This document shows, piece by piece, positions 7,017 through 16,048 of a stretch of 28,050 nucleotides of DNA. The stretch lies in the NCBI GenBank assembly GCA_023229435.1, contig JALNZF010000032.1:1-28050 (forward strand). Direction: 5' to 3'. The translations under genes and the position numbers were made by a program. The DNA comes from Nitrospirota bacterium (GTDB lineage Bacteria > Nitrospirota > UBA9217). The notes beneath the pieces are model-generated. The model did not search any database, was not told the origin of the DNA, and worked only from the letters and a program-made list of their open reading frames with translations. Position 1 is the stretch's first letter; each line of letters begins with the position of its first letter.

Positions 7017-8756
7017 CTACTTCACCGCTTTCAGCTTCTTCTCTTCCTTTTTCTGTTCTTCCCCGAAGATCATCTCGTTGATGGACGCGCCCGCGGGCAC
7101 CATGGGGAAAACCTTTTCGTACCGCGCCGTCACAAAGTCCATGAACACCGTCCGCTTGGATTTGAGCGCCTCCTTGAGCACCGGCACAACGTCCACGGGC
7201 TTCACCGCGCGCAGGCCGACGGCGCCATAGGCCTCGGCCACCTTCACGAAGTCAGGCGTGCTGCCGAGGTCCACCGAGGAATACCGTTCCTGGTAGAACA
7301 ATTCCTGCCACTGTCTCACCATGCCGAGGAACCGGTTGTTCAGGATCACCACCTTGACGGGGATGTGGTTCTCCACCGATGTGGCAAGTTCCTGGATGTT
7401 CATCTGGATGCCGCCATCGCCGGAGATGCAGAACACTTCTCGATTGGGATTGGCCACTTTGGCGCCGATGGCTGCCGGGAATCCGTACCCCATGGTCCCG
7501 AGTCCTCCGGAAGAGAGCCAGTTCCGGGGTCTGTCGAATTTGTAGTACTGCGCGGCCCACATCTGGTGCTGGCCCACATCGGTCACGATGAGAGCATCTC
7601 CCTTCGTGACCTCGTAAAGCTTCTCAACCACGAATTGCGGTTTGATGACGTCATCGGCATATTCGTACGTGAGCGGCCGCTCTTCCCGCCAGGCGTCGAT
7701 CTGCCTGAGCCAGCTCTTGCGGATCTGGTCCCAGGGCTCTTTGATCGTGTGCAGTTCCTTGTTGAGGGCAACCATCACATGTTTCACATCACCCACGATC
7801 GGGATATCCACACGCACGTTCTTCCTGATCGAGGTCGGATCAACGTCGATATGGATGATCTTTGCATCAGGAGCAAATCCCTCCACCTTGCCGGTCACCC
7901 GGTCGTCGAAGCGCGCGCCGATGGCGACGATGAGGTCGGAATTATGGATCGCCATGTTGGCATAGTACGTGCCGTGCATGCCGAGCATGCCCAGTGAGAG
8001 CGGATGCGTGCCGGGGAATCCGCCGATACCCATCAGGGTATGCGTCACCGGAATCTTCGTGATCTCGGCGAACTCGAGGATCTCCGTGGCTGCATTCGAA
8101 AGAATAACGCCTCCGCCGATATAGGCCACAGGCTTCTTTGCCTTGGCGATCGCCTCGGCTGCCTGCTTGATCTGCCACTTGTTGCCGATGACGGTGGGGT
8201 TGTAGCTCCTGATCTCCACCTTGTCCGGATAGTGGAACTCGGCCTTGTTCGTGACCACGTCCCGCGGCAGGTCAACGAGCACCGGCCCCGGTCGGCCTGT
8301 GGACGCGATGTAGAACGCTTCTTTGACGGTCCTGGCGATATCCTTCACGTCCTTTATGAGAAAATTATACTTGGTGCAGGGACGCGTAATGCCGACGATG
8401 TCCGCCTCCTGGAACGCGTCGTTGCCGATCAGCGCCGTGGGCACCTGTCCGGTGAACACCACGATCGGGATGGAATCCATGTATGCCGTGGCGAGGGCCG
8501 TGACCACGTTCGTGGCGCCCGGTCCGGACGTGACAAGGGCAACCCCGACCTTGCCGGTTGAGCGGGCATACCCGTCGGCCATGTGCACGCCGCCCTGTTC
8601 GTGACGCGGCAGGATCATGCGGATGTCCTTTTGACCATAGAGGACGTCAAAGATCTTGAGCACCACACCGCCGGGATAGGCAAAGAGCGTGTCAACCTTC
8701 TCCTTCTTCAGACATTCGAGAAATATTTCCGCACCCGTGATCTCTTTGTTGGACAT
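7017..8756 (-). CDS. ilvB: Acetolactate synthase large (catalytic) subunit
   Basis: IlvB is the thiamine diphosphate enzyme that condenses pyruvate with pyruvate or 2-oxobutyrate. From the ATG at 8756 (AGGTGGG upstream) it has about 579 residues. The catalytic Glu is in 'LPRHEQGG', followed by 'GYARSTGKVGVA' and 'SGPGATN'. The central FAD-type domain follows, and the C-terminal ThDP/Mg motif runs from 'GDGGIQMN' to 'VILNN'. A Lys-rich tail ends the protein. The longer frame to 8816 reads through spacer repeat and was rejected. It is separated from ilvD by a 257-bp spacer full of repeats. Confidence 0.98.
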   Translation of the reverse strand: MSNKEITGAEIFLECLKKEKVDTLFAYPGGVVLKIFDVLYGQKDIRMILPRHEQGGVHMADGYARSTGKVGVALVTSGPGATNVVTALATAYMDSIPIVVFTGQVPTALIGNDAFQEADIVGITRPCTKYNFLIKDVKDIARTVKEAFYIASTGRPGPVLVDLPRDVVTNKAEFHYPDKVEIRSYNPTVIGNKWQIKQAAEAIAKAKKPVAYIGGGVILSNAATEILEFAEITKIPVTHTLMGIGGFPGTHPLSLGMLGMHGTYYANMAIHNSDLIVAIGARFDDRVTGKVEGFAPDAKIIHIDVDPTSIRKNVRVDIPIVGDVKHVMVALNKELHTIKEPWDQIRKSWLRQIDAWREERPLTYEYADDVIKPQFVVEKLYEVTKGDALIVTDVGQHQMWAAQYYKFDRPRNWLSSGGLGTMGYGFPAAIGAKVANPNREVFCISGDGGIQMNIQELATSVENHIPVKVVILNNRFLGMVRQWQELFYQERYSSVDLGSTPDFVKVAEAYGAVGLRAVKPVDVVPVLKEALKSKRTVFMDFVTARYEKVFPMVPAGASINEMIFGEEQKKEEKKLKAVK

Positions 8757-8774
8757 ATACCCACCTATCGTTGG

Positions 8775-8988
8775 GAAATTCCAAATTGCAAATCCCAAAT
8801 CACAAATAATATCCAATCATCAAATTATGATGCAATCGCAAGAAGTCGTCATACCCGCGAAAGCGGGTATCCAGTGGTCAAGAATATGATTGAAAAGACT
8901 GGATTCCCGTTTGCACGGGAATGACGAAATAATCAAGATGTCGACTTTTTACGAGGACATCAAATATCAAATTTCAAACGTTTGAAAC
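8775..8988. repeat. Composite repeat spacer between ilvD and ilvB
   Basis: It contains three elements. The first is an A-rich array (AAATTCCAAATTGCAAATCC, 8777-8810). The second is an 80-bp element (8847-8926) made of two 29-bp hairpins in inverted orientation (CGTCATACCCGCGAAAGCGG and its partner ending CGGGAATGACG; 24/29 match). The third is an exact 16-bp palindrome, TTTCAAACGTTTGAAA (8972-8987). The hairpins resemble dRS3-like ATTCCC...GGGAAT repeats. The palindrome could be an operator. Confidence 0.7.
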
Positions 8989-9013
8989 GTGGTGCTTGTT
9001 ATTTGGAGCTTAT

Positions 9014-10663
9014 CTACTTTACGATCGCCCCGGTATTCGCCGAGGTGACGACTTTCGCATACCGTGCAAGCCAGCCACGCGTTATTCGCGGCTCGCGCGG
9101 CTTCCACTTCGCCAGCCGCTTTTTTATTTCCGCTTTGGACAGCTTGATCGTCAGCGCGCGGTTCGGGATATCGAGGACGATCCGGTCCCCATTCCGCACA
9201 ACGGCTATGGGCCCGCCCTCGGCAGCCTCGGGAGAGATGTGCCCGATGCAGGGGCCGCGGGTGCCGCCCGAGAACCTGCCATCGGTCAGCAGAACAACGG
9301 ATTCTCCAAGCCCCATGCCGGAGATGGCCGAGGTGGGAGAGAGCATCTCGCGCATGCCCGGCCCTCCTTTGGGACCCTCGTAGCGGATCACGAGCACATG
9401 GCCGGCCTTGATCTTGTTGTTCAGGATGGCCTTCATGGCATCTTCCTCGGAATCGAACACGATGGCCGTACCTTCGAACTTTTTCATCTTGTCGCTCACC
9501 GCGGTCTGTTTGACCACCGACCCGTTTGGGGCGAGGTTGCCGGACAGCACGGCGATGCCGCCTTCTTTGTGATAGGCCTTGTCGAGCGTCCGGATCACAT
9601 CGGCATTACCGACACGGCCAGCCGCCGCCAGTTCACCAATAGACTTCCCGCTCACGGTAGGTGATTTTTTGAGCACATCCTTGAACCGCGACAACACGCC
9701 CGGGATGCCGCCTGCGGCATCGAGGTCCTCCATATACGTAGGACCGCCGGGCAGCATATTGCACAGATGCGGTGTCTTGCGGCTGATTTTGTCAAACATC
9801 CCGATCGAGAGTTCGATACCGGCCTCATGCGCGATGGCCGGGATGTGGAGCGTTGTATTCGTAGAACCGCCGAGCGCCATGTCGATCCGGATTGCGTTCT
9901 CAAAGGCGTTCTTCGTCATGATCTTCCGGGGGGTGAGATTCTCCGTTACCAGTCCAACGATCCGCTTGCCGCTCTCGAACGCGATCCTGCGCTTCTCGCC
10001 TGAGACAGCCAGCGCCGTGGCGCATCCCGGCAGGCTCATGCCGAGCGCTTCGGTAACACAGGCCATGGTGTTCGCGGTGTACATGCCCTGGCACGATCCT
10101 GCACCGGGACAGGCGCAGCTCTCCAGCTCAGCGAGGTCCGACCTGGACATCTCGCCCTTTCGCACCTTGCCGACAGCCTCGAAAGCGCTTATCAGATTCA
10201 CGCGATGACCCCGGTAATTGCCGGAGTGCATGGGCCCTGCGGTTACCACGATCGCGGGAATGTTGAGCCGCGCCGCGGCCATCAGCATGCCGGGCGTTAT
10301 CTTGTCGCAGTTCGTGAGTAATACCAGCCCGTCAAAGGCATGGGCCATGGCGATCGACTCCACGAGGTCAGCGATCAGTTCGCGGGACGGAAGTGAATAA
10401 TTCATGCCGGTGTGGCCCATGGCAATGCCGTCGCAGATGCCGGGTATTCCGAAGAAGAGCGGCCACCCGCCGCCGGTGTGCACGCCCTTTTCAATGAACC
10501 GCTCGAGGTCGCGCATGCCGATATGCCCGGGGATCAGGTCGGTAAAGCTCGTGGCAACGCCGATCATGGGCTTGGCAAGCTCGTCCCGGGTTATCCCGGT
10601 GGCGAATAAAAGAGACCTGTGCGGCGCGCGCTCCAGGCCTTTCTTGATACGGTCGCTCCTCAA
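9014..10663 (-). CDS. ilvD: Dihydroxy-acid dehydratase
   Basis: IlvD is the iron-sulfur dehydratase that makes the 2-oxo acids of Ile and Val. The protein has 549 residues. The cluster and metal ligands are visible in 'LLTNCDKITPGM' and 'CACPGAGSCQGMYTANTM'. Other signatures are 'FDGLVLL', 'GGSTNTTLHIPAIA', and, near the C-terminus, 'TDGRFSGGTRGPCIGHISPEA'. The start is a TTG at 10663 with GGAG 7 bp upstream; no better ATG exists. It is the first gene of the branched-chain set, with its own promoter after tandem terminators. Confidence 0.97.
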   Translation of the reverse strand: MRSDRIKKGLERAPHRSLLFATGITRDELAKPMIGVATSFTDLIPGHIGMRDLERFIEKGVHTGGGWPLFFGIPGICDGIAMGHTGMNYSLPSRELIADLVESIAMAHAFDGLVLLTNCDKITPGMLMAAARLNIPAIVVTAGPMHSGNYRGHRVNLISAFEAVGKVRKGEMSRSDLAELESCACPGAGSCQGMYTANTMACVTEALGMSLPGCATALAVSGEKRRIAFESGKRIVGLVTENLTPRKIMTKNAFENAIRIDMALGGSTNTTLHIPAIAHEAGIELSIGMFDKISRKTPHLCNMLPGGPTYMEDLDAAGGIPGVLSRFKDVLKKSPTVSGKSIGELAAAGRVGNADVIRTLDKAYHKEGGIAVLSGNLAPNGSVVKQTAVSDKMKKFEGTAIVFDSEEDAMKAILNNKIKAGHVLVIRYEGPKGGPGMREMLSPTSAISGMGLGESVVLLTDGRFSGGTRGPCIGHISPEAAEGGPIAVVRNGDRIVLDIPNRALTIKLSKAEIKKRLAKWKPREPRITRGWLARYAKVVTSANTGAIVK

Positions 10664-10695
10664 TGGCAGTCTCCAATAACGGAAATGATTGTAAT

Positions 10696-10724
10696 TTTTA
10701 ACATATATGGAGGGAAAGAGTCAA
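10696..10724 (-). promoter_or_regulatory. Putative ilvD promoter
   Basis: On the minus strand TTGACT (10724-10719) is followed after 17 bp by TTAAAA (10701-10696), about 33 bp before the TTG start. It directly abuts the T-run of the preceding terminator. Confidence 0.4.
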
Positions 10725-10730
10725 TAAAAA

Positions 10731-10764
10731 AATCCCTCTTTACGCTCTCTTGTAAAGAGGGATT
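10731..10764 (-). terminator. Strong rho-independent terminator upstream of ilvD
   Basis: A perfect 13-bp stem (AATCCCTCTTTAC / GTAAAGAGGGATT) with an 8-nt loop is followed on the minus strand by seven Ts. It is the second of two tandem terminators after the DUF465 gene and insulates the ilvD operon. Confidence 0.85.
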
Positions 10765-10794
10765 CTCATGTCCTCTCGGGATGAATAAACACAA

Positions 10795-10820
10795 AAGGCA
10801 AGGTTTATTTCCCTTGCCTT
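10795..10820 (-). terminator. Rho-independent terminator of the DUF465 gene
   Basis: The 9-bp stem AAGGCAAGG / CCTTGCCTT is followed on the minus strand by TTTTGTGTTTATTC, directly after the stop at 10828. Confidence 0.7.
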
Positions 10821-10827
10821 CACCTTG

Positions 10828-11067
10828 TCAGGCCCGCCCTACCCTGGTGCGCCTGATTATTTCCATCATTTTATCTTTTGCCGCCAGTTTCAGCTTCTGG
10901 ATCCTTTTTCTTTCTACCTCTTCCTCAGGAGTGAGGTACCGGTGGACCTCGAACGACATCAAGGAGTCTTCGAGTTTTTTATGTTCCTGCTCCCACTTCT
11001 GGTACTCTGAATTCTCTATCCTGAGTTTTGTAACAAGTGCTTCTTCGTTTACCTCCACATCAATCAT
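10828..11067 (-). CDS. DUF465 (YdcH-like) small coiled-coil protein
   Basis: This 79-residue, highly charged and mostly helical protein has the DUF465 pattern: 'ENSEYQKWEQEHKKLEDSL' in the first half, then a basic amphipathic helix with 'KLKLAAKDKMMEII'. The function of this family is not established. It has a strong Shine-Dalgarno (AAGGAGGG) before the ATG at 11067 and is followed by two tandem terminators, so it is probably a single-gene transcript or the last gene after rimI (130 bp upstream). Confidence 0.8.
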   Translation of the reverse strand: MIDVEVNEEALVTKLRIENSEYQKWEQEHKKLEDSLMSFEVHRYLTPEEEVERKRIQKLKLAAKDKMMEIIRRTRVGRA

Positions 11068-11197
11068 ATTTCGTCCCTCCTTTGGGGTTTAATATCTGCG
11101 AGAAGGTCCTGAAAAAGAGCGGTTGTATGTTACACAGGAAAAATATCACACTTGCGGAGAAAAGGCAAGAATGAATAAACAGTGCAAAAACAGAGTG

Positions 11198-11698
11198 TTA
11201 TGCTGTTTCCTGTCGCATCATCAGATTTTCGAATGACACCTGCTCCAGGGTCATCATTACAGCGTCTTCCACCGGGGAATCGTAGTACCCCCGCCGCACG
11301 GACGTTCCCGTGAACCCGAGGTTTGCGTAAAGCTTCTGGGCCGTTGCGTTCGATACACGGACCTCAAGAAAGGCCCTCGTTGCGCCTTTTTGATAAGCTC
11401 GCTTCAGCCCTGCAAGGACCAGCTTTTTCGCTATCCCCTGTCTTCTCCGCTCCGGTGCCGTGGCCAGGTTAAGGATGTGCATCTCGTCCGCGGCAAGCCA
11501 GATCACGGTGTACCCGACCACCTTCCTCGACAACGGGTCGTCCGCGAGCGCAACCATGAGGAAGGAAACAAGCGGACTGCGGAATTCGGACAGGAAGAGG
11601 TTCCTCGACCAGGGCATGCTGAACGAGGCCCGCTCGATTTCGAGGACCTGGTCGATATCCTCTTTATTCATGACATCTATCTTGATTGCAACCTCCAT
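11198..11698 (-). CDS. rimI: Ribosomal-protein-S18-alanine N-acetyltransferase-like GNAT
   Basis: This GNAT-fold acetyltransferase of about 166 residues has the RimI pattern: N-terminal 'IDQVLEIERASFSMPWSRNLF', strand 'VVGYTVIWLAADEMHILNLA', the acetyl-CoA loop 'RRRQGIAKKL', then 'FLEVRVSNATAQKLYANLGF' and 'RRGYYDSPVEDAVMM'. RimI acetylates the N-terminus of ribosomal protein S18. The tsaB neighbour is the usual partner, which supports the assignment. The ATG at 11698 gives the normal N-terminus. The longer frame to 11725 starts inside a repeat and is rejected. Confidence 0.9.
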   Translation of the reverse strand: MEVAIKIDVMNKEDIDQVLEIERASFSMPWSRNLFLSEFRSPLVSFLMVALADDPLSRKVVGYTVIWLAADEMHILNLATAPERRRQGIAKKLVLAGLKRAYQKGATRAFLEVRVSNATAQKLYANLGFTGTSVRRGYYDSPVEDAVMMTLEQVSFENLMMRQETA

Positions 11699-11710
11699 AA
11701 AACTCAAACA

Positions 11711-11870
11711 GCAACCACAGAGCACACAGAGAAATCTTTAAATCGCAATGGTTAAGGTTTTTTACCAGCCTCTCCCTCTGTGCCCTCTTATTACCAGCTC
11801 AGTTTGTTTTTTCCTGTCTTTTAAACCACGAGAACACAGAGACCTTCTCAGTGCCCTCTGTGGTTAAGCT
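11711..11870. repeat. Cluster of CCACAGAG-type palindromic repeats
   Basis: At least four arms are visible in the rimI-tsaB spacer: AACCACAGAGCACACAGAG (11713 on), CTCCCTCTGTGCCCTCTTA (about 11770), AAACCACGAGAACACAGAG (about 11823) and AGTGCCCTCTGTGGTTAAG (about 11850). The last two form a hairpin. Confidence 0.7.
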
Positions 11871-11890
11871 TTTTCATGAAAATCTTGACG

Positions 11891-12583
11891 CTATTGCGCC
11901 TTCTTTTCCCACGCCACCTCTGCCTCGGGCCTTCGGATATACATCGGCGTCAAGTTGTCCGGGTCAGCCTGTTTGCCGCTCCTGATCATGTCGAGGCCGA
12001 TCTCCGCAACAATGGCCGCGGAGGGAAGGATTGCCGCGCGTGGCGCAAATAAGGCGCGCTCGCCGAACATGCTCACTATCTCCTTGCGAAAAAGATGGGA
12101 CGCCTCGCCGGTAAAGATCGTCTTCCCGGATATTCGCTCGGAGAGGAGCGAAAGAGAAAGCACTGCCTCGGCCATTCCATGCACCAGCGTGGTCCCTTCG
12201 AACCAATACGTCGCCGCATACACCTCGTTCTTGCGCGCGTCGAGCATCGGGCAGACCGGGTACGATGCATAGGGCAGGTTCCACGCGAGCGCCTTGAGCG
12301 TCGGCACCGCGGCTATCGGCTTTCCCGAGACGAGAGCGAGTCCCTTGACCGCGGCAAGACCGATCCTGAGGCCGGTGAACGAACCAGGACCGATGGCAAC
12401 AGCATAGCCATCCATGTCGGCCATGGTGAGGCCCGTGTCCTTGAGCACCCGGTCCACCGTCGACATGAGGCGCTCCGAGTGCGTCACCTCGATGTTCAGG
12501 CTGTACTGTGCGACGACACCGTCTTCGGAAATGACCGCGACACTGCCGGTTGTGGTGGATGTTTCGATGCCCAGGATGTACAT
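11891..12583 (-). CDS. tsaB: tRNA threonylcarbamoyladenosine biosynthesis protein TsaB
   Basis: TsaB is the ASKHA-fold partner of TsaD, needed for the t6A37 modification of ANN-reading tRNAs. The 230-residue length is normal. Marks are the N-terminal 'YILGIETSTTTGSVAV', 'THSERLMSTVDRVL' and the 'AIGPGSFTGLRIGLAAVKGLA' glycine-rich block; no TsaD-type metal histidines are visible, as expected for TsaB. It is followed downstream by rimI across a 192-bp repeat-filled spacer, a conserved pairing. Confidence 0.94.
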   Translation of the reverse strand: MYILGIETSTTTGSVAVISEDGVVAQYSLNIEVTHSERLMSTVDRVLKDTGLTMADMDGYAVAIGPGSFTGLRIGLAAVKGLALVSGKPIAAVPTLKALAWNLPYASYPVCPMLDARKNEVYAATYWFEGTTLVHGMAEAVLSLSLLSERISGKTIFTGEASHLFRKEIVSMFGERALFAPRAAILPSAAIVAEIGLDMIRSGKQADPDNLTPMYIRRPEAEVAWEKKAQ

Positions 12584-12794
12584 GAAGGTAACTTACCGAA
12601 AAAGCCGGAAGATGTCAAAACAAAACAGCAGAAAACCCTGCCATCGGCGAGTATGCGCGATCTTTTCTTTTCACTCGACGCTCGTCAAGCGACCGATTTT
12701 ATCCTGCCAAGCATGAAGTGAAATGATACGGATCCGGCGGAATTTCGCTGACTTCGTTATTCACCAAACACGAGGCTTCCGGCTTCTCGGGAGA
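12584..12794. other. Spacer between tsaB and the FGGY kinase gene
   Basis: These 211 bp hold no convincing gene, no clear terminator and no member of the dispersed repeats. The region should carry the 3' end of the kinase transcript and the tsaB promoter, but neither is obvious by eye. Confidence 0.4.
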
Positions 12795-14249
12795 TCATCT
12801 CTTTTCCAGCTCCCTTGTCATGCGGTGAAGTTCCTTCCACTGAAGGTACCTTTTCGTCAGACCCGGATTCGTTTCACCGCGCACGATCTCTCCTTGTGCC
12901 GTCATTCGCGAAATGTCGTCAGCCGTCCACGCGCCCTGCTGCATGCCTGCGAGGAAGGCGGCGCCGAGCGCCGAGGCCTCCTGCACCGGGTTTATCCTGA
13001 TTTCCCTGCCGAGGATATCGGTCTGGATCTGGACCAGGTAGCTGAGTGACGATAAACCGCCGGACAGCGTGAACGAATCAGGATTAACGCCGGCCGTCCG
13101 CATCACCTCTGCTATATCCTTCATGAAAAAGGCGAAGCCCTCCACCACGGCCCTGACCATGTCGGCGGAAGTGCTTTCCAATTCCAGACCATGGAACGCG
13201 CTTGCCATTTCCGCTTCCCAATGCGGCGCCCCGATCCCGTTCAACCCGATGAAGGCTGTCACGTGCGTTGCCGCTTTCCAACAGAGGTCGTCCACCTCGC
13301 TGTACTCCTTGAATAGGCCGAGACGGCTCCGGACCCATTCCAGCGCTTCACCCACCGCGTTCACACTTCCTTCGAGCAGGTACTGCTGTTCGCGGTCATT
13401 GGAATAATACACGGATGCCATGAGTCCCGGGGCAGGGACAAGCGTTCCGCCCGTGTTCGCCATCAGAAAACCGCCGGTGCCGTAGTTGATCCCGCCGTCA
13501 CCCTCCTTCAGCACCCCGAGACCGAGCATGGCCGCCTGCTGGTCTCCGAGGCAGGCGAGTAGCGGGATTGCTCCTGCCGCGGTCCGTACGCGCCCATACT
13601 CATGGGCAGTAGGCCGTATCTCGGGAAGCCGGATACCCGTGAGTCCGAAGGTCCCGATCAACCCGTCGTCCCAGGAGAGCGTGTGAATGTTCATCAGCTG
13701 TGTCCGGGCCGCGTTGGTATGGTCAATCAAGGCCTGTTTGTTCTTGGTGAGCTGCTGCGCCAGGAAGCTGCTGAGCGTGCCGAACACCACCATGGCCTGT
13801 TTTCCCTCAGCAAGATTGTCGCGCATCCAGCGGAACTTCGATGCTGAATAGTAGGGTGTGAGCGGGAGCCCTGTTGTCTTGAAGATCATCGGTCCCTGCC
13901 CAGCGAGATCACTGACGATGTCCGCTCCGCGCGTATCACGCCAACTGATCAGAGGGGATAATGGTTCACCGGTTGATTCGTTCCAGATAAGGCAGGATGA
14001 CCGCTGGCACGACAACCCGATGCCGAGGACGGAGACGCCGGAACCCCGGACCTGTTGAATGCATTCGTCCAGCGCCTCCCGGACGAAAACCAGCATCTGC
14101 CGGGGGTCCTGCTCGATGCGCAGGCCGTCGCGAAACGGCGGGGGAAGGTCCTTTCGCGTATTGAACAAAAGCTGCCCGGCCGCGCTCAGTACGACAGCCT
14201 TGGTCGCGCTGCTTCCCTGGTCTATGCCGATAAAACATCCCTGCGACAT
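12795..14249 (-). CDS. FGGY-family carbohydrate kinase, glycerol-kinase-like
   Basis: This 484-residue sugar/polyol kinase has the ASKHA fold. The ATP-binding phosphate-1 loop is 'GIDQGSSATKAVV'. 'LSCQRSSCLIWNESTG' and 'LISWRDTRG' correspond to the substrate region. 'TGLPLTPYYSASKFRWM' closely resembles the glycerol kinase signature. 'LGDQQAAMLGLG' holds the probable catalytic Asp, and 'INYGTGGFL' and 'LSGGLSSLSYLVQIQTDILG' form the C-terminal nucleotide site. The glycerol-kinase NQRET element is changed to CQRSS, so the substrate may not be glycerol. It starts 19 bp after the radical SAM gene with AGGAAAGG upstream, and so is probably in the same operon as the selenopeptide genes. Confidence 0.85.
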   Translation of the reverse strand: MSQGCFIGIDQGSSATKAVVLSAAGQLLFNTRKDLPPPFRDGLRIEQDPRQMLVFVREALDECIQQVRGSGVSVLGIGLSCQRSSCLIWNESTGEPLSPLISWRDTRGADIVSDLAGQGPMIFKTTGLPLTPYYSASKFRWMRDNLAEGKQAMVVFGTLSSFLAQQLTKNKQALIDHTNAARTQLMNIHTLSWDDGLIGTFGLTGIRLPEIRPTAHEYGRVRTAAGAIPLLACLGDQQAAMLGLGVLKEGDGGINYGTGGFLMANTGGTLVPAPGLMASVYYSNDREQQYLLEGSVNAVGEALEWVRSRLGLFKEYSEVDDLCWKAATHVTAFIGLNGIGAPHWEAEMASAFHGLELESTSADMVRAVVEGFAFFMKDIAEVMRTAGVNPDSFTLSGGLSSLSYLVQIQTDILGREIRINPVQEASALGAAFLAGMQQGAWTADDISRMTAQGEIVRGETNPGLTKRYLQWKELHRMTRELEKR

Positions 14250-14268
14250 GCGATAGGCCTTTCCTCAT

Positions 14269-15882
14269 TCATCCTGACGGAACACGATCGTGCATAAAGC
14301 AGAAGGGATCTTTGTCCTCAAAGACATTGAGCCCATGGCTGTTGGTGCTGGCGAGGCATCCGCCGCAGACCGGGCGGATGGGGCATGTTTGGCATGCCGA
14401 GGCCCCCGCGCGATAGCGGCGCGCCGGCTCCGCATCGTATATCTCGGCGATGCTCAGTTGATTGATCGTGCCGATGGGCGAGGGAAATTTTCTACATGCG
14501 TGTACCTCGCCATCGGCGAGGAGCGTAACAAAGTTGAAGGCAGCGCCGCAGCCGTAGCCCGTGCATCCGCCGAAGGGTTCACGGCCCTGTTCCCGGCGAA
14601 TGATGTTGATAAGATTGTCCTTGATCCCCATGACAGGATTGGTCCTTGCCGCGTCGAGGTATGATTGGAGAAAGGCGCGGTAATGCCGGGCGTCCGGCAA
14701 GGTGAGGTTCGCGCCTTCGCCGACCATGGAGAGACGGTTGAAGTGGAAGGTATCCGCCTTTCCGCGCAGCAGCTCAGCGAGCAACAGCACCTGATCGATG
14801 TTCTCACTCGTGAGGGTCAGCATGACCATGGATGATGCCCTGAGTTCTTGTAAAACATCCAGGAACGCCAGTATTCTGTCAAAATGGCCCGGGCCGCGGA
14901 TACTGTCGTTGTGCTCCCGCAGGCCCTCCAGGCTCACCTGGAAAAAAGCCGGCATCTGGATGGCGATCAGTTCCTCGATCCGCGCGCGTGAAGCAGGGTT
15001 GCCGAGGATCGCCGCGGTAAAGCCGCGCTCCGCAGCCGCCCGGTAGATCTCCGTGAACGCCGGGTGGAGGAGCGGGTTGCCGCCGGTGAAGGAAACCGCC
15101 CCCGAAACATTCCTGCTCTTGCAGAATGCGCGCAGGTCATCGAGAATGTGCACTGCCTGATCGAGCGTCATCGGCGTGCGGTCGCTCCGGTCATAGCAGT
15201 GCTTGCAGTGCAGATCGCAGGCCTGGGTGATATGCCATTGGAGCGTGAAGGACGGCGATGAGAAATACTGTCCGGGAATGCCGTTGTTGCTGTGAAAGAC
15301 CGCGGGGTCTCGCCGGATACGCGAGGGCGGCGTTAGCACGAGGCCGCCCGCGGATGCGCGGAAGAACGCCCGATCAACGGCCCCTATGGGCAGTTTCCCC
15401 GGCTCTGCTACGGTCTCCGGCGATATTCCCTCCACGATCATTTTGAGAACAAGAAGGTCTTCGTCCGTAGCAGGCCGGGCAATCACGCGGCCGGCACGCG
15501 GATGGTAAAATACAAGGATCCGCTCATTCAATCGCTGCGGAAGTATGGTCGAACAGTTCTGGTCCGGATCGAGGAACGTCGTCAGGTTCTTCCAGGACAA
15601 CTCGATGATCTGGATGGTGGGATTGACGCGGGGCCGGTCAACCTCGTTTGGGATCGATCCTTTCTTTTCCGATGCGGAGAAGGTCGTTTCCTCGAGACGG
15701 GCGAGATCGGGCAGAAATTTTGGTATCGAGCGGCTGTTTTTCCGTGGCAAAGCGGTAGAGAGGGAATGCGAAGCAATCGCGATGGCCCATTGTTTGGAGA
15801 AGCATTCCCATGCTTCTTCGCCCACAACAGACCGGCATGCACGATAGAGGTTGTCATTGTTCTTGTTTGTCACACGTTTCAT
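14269..15882 (-). CDS. sbtM: Radical SAM/SPASM peptide maturase, SbtM-type (thio(seleno)oxazole RiPP)
   Basis: This protein of about 537 residues has a long N-terminal region, a radical SAM core and a SPASM domain. The [4Fe-4S]/SAM motif CX3CX2C is in 'QACDLHCKHCYDRSD', followed by the GGE-like 'SFTGGNPLLHP'. The C-terminal SPASM cysteines appear in 'GGCTGYGCGAAF', 'GEVHACRKFPSPIG' and 'CQTCPIRPVCGGC', with a last Cys in 'KDPFCF'. The segment before the core may be a PqqD-like peptide-recognition domain. The preceding gene encodes a small peptide with Sec/Cys repeats, the classic pairing for the selenobiotic maturase family as I recall it. The start is uncertain: ATG 15882 is chosen because 'NLYRACRSVVGEEAW' resembles the family's beginning; 15930 or 15936 are possible. 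None has a good Shine-Dalgarno. Confidence 0.82.
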   Translation of the reverse strand: MKRVTNKNNDNLYRACRSVVGEEAWECFSKQWAIAIASHSLSTALPRKNSRSIPKFLPDLARLEETTFSASEKKGSIPNEVDRPRVNPTIQIIELSWKNLTTFLDPDQNCSTILPQRLNERILVFYHPRAGRVIARPATDEDLLVLKMIVEGISPETVAEPGKLPIGAVDRAFFRASAGGLVLTPPSRIRRDPAVFHSNNGIPGQYFSSPSFTLQWHITQACDLHCKHCYDRSDRTPMTLDQAVHILDDLRAFCKSRNVSGAVSFTGGNPLLHPAFTEIYRAAAERGFTAAILGNPASRARIEELIAIQMPAFFQVSLEGLREHNDSIRGPGHFDRILAFLDVLQELRASSMVMLTLTSENIDQVLLLAELLRGKADTFHFNRLSMVGEGANLTLPDARHYRAFLQSYLDAARTNPVMGIKDNLINIIRREQGREPFGGCTGYGCGAAFNFVTLLADGEVHACRKFPSPIGTINQLSIAEIYDAEPARRYRAGASACQTCPIRPVCGGCLASTNSHGLNVFEDKDPFCFMHDRVPSG

Positions 15883-16029
15883 GGCATCTGGAAAACAGGA
15901 TCCCGGTAATGCATGAGCGTCTCCAGTCATCACCACCGGGATCGCAATTCGTCACGTTCGTATTTAGCATATTGATGCATGTGAGTGTGCCGGAAGATCG
16001 CGCCTCCCGGCGGTTTTCCAAAACGATTG

Positions 16030-16048
16030 ATAGTGCAAACTGCACTAT
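16030..16048 (-). promoter_or_regulatory. SECIS-like hairpin after the third UGA (Sec90), overlapping the stop
   Basis: ATAGTGCA and TGCACTAT form a perfect 8-bp stem with a GTT loop, starting 11 nt after the third UGA and containing the TAG stop. No U-run follows, so a terminator is less likely than a SECIS or mRNA-stabilising hairpin. Confidence 0.5.

Noticed and set aside
6324..7997. Very long plus-strand ORF opposite ilvN-ilvB
   Set aside because: It is the antisense shadow of G+C-rich coding sequence; its His/Asp-rich content is typical of such shadows, and ilvN and ilvB are certain.
8847..8926. CRISPR-like array between ilvD and ilvB
   Set aside because: Only two hairpins in inverted, not direct, orientation and no regular spacers; it is a palindromic repeat element.
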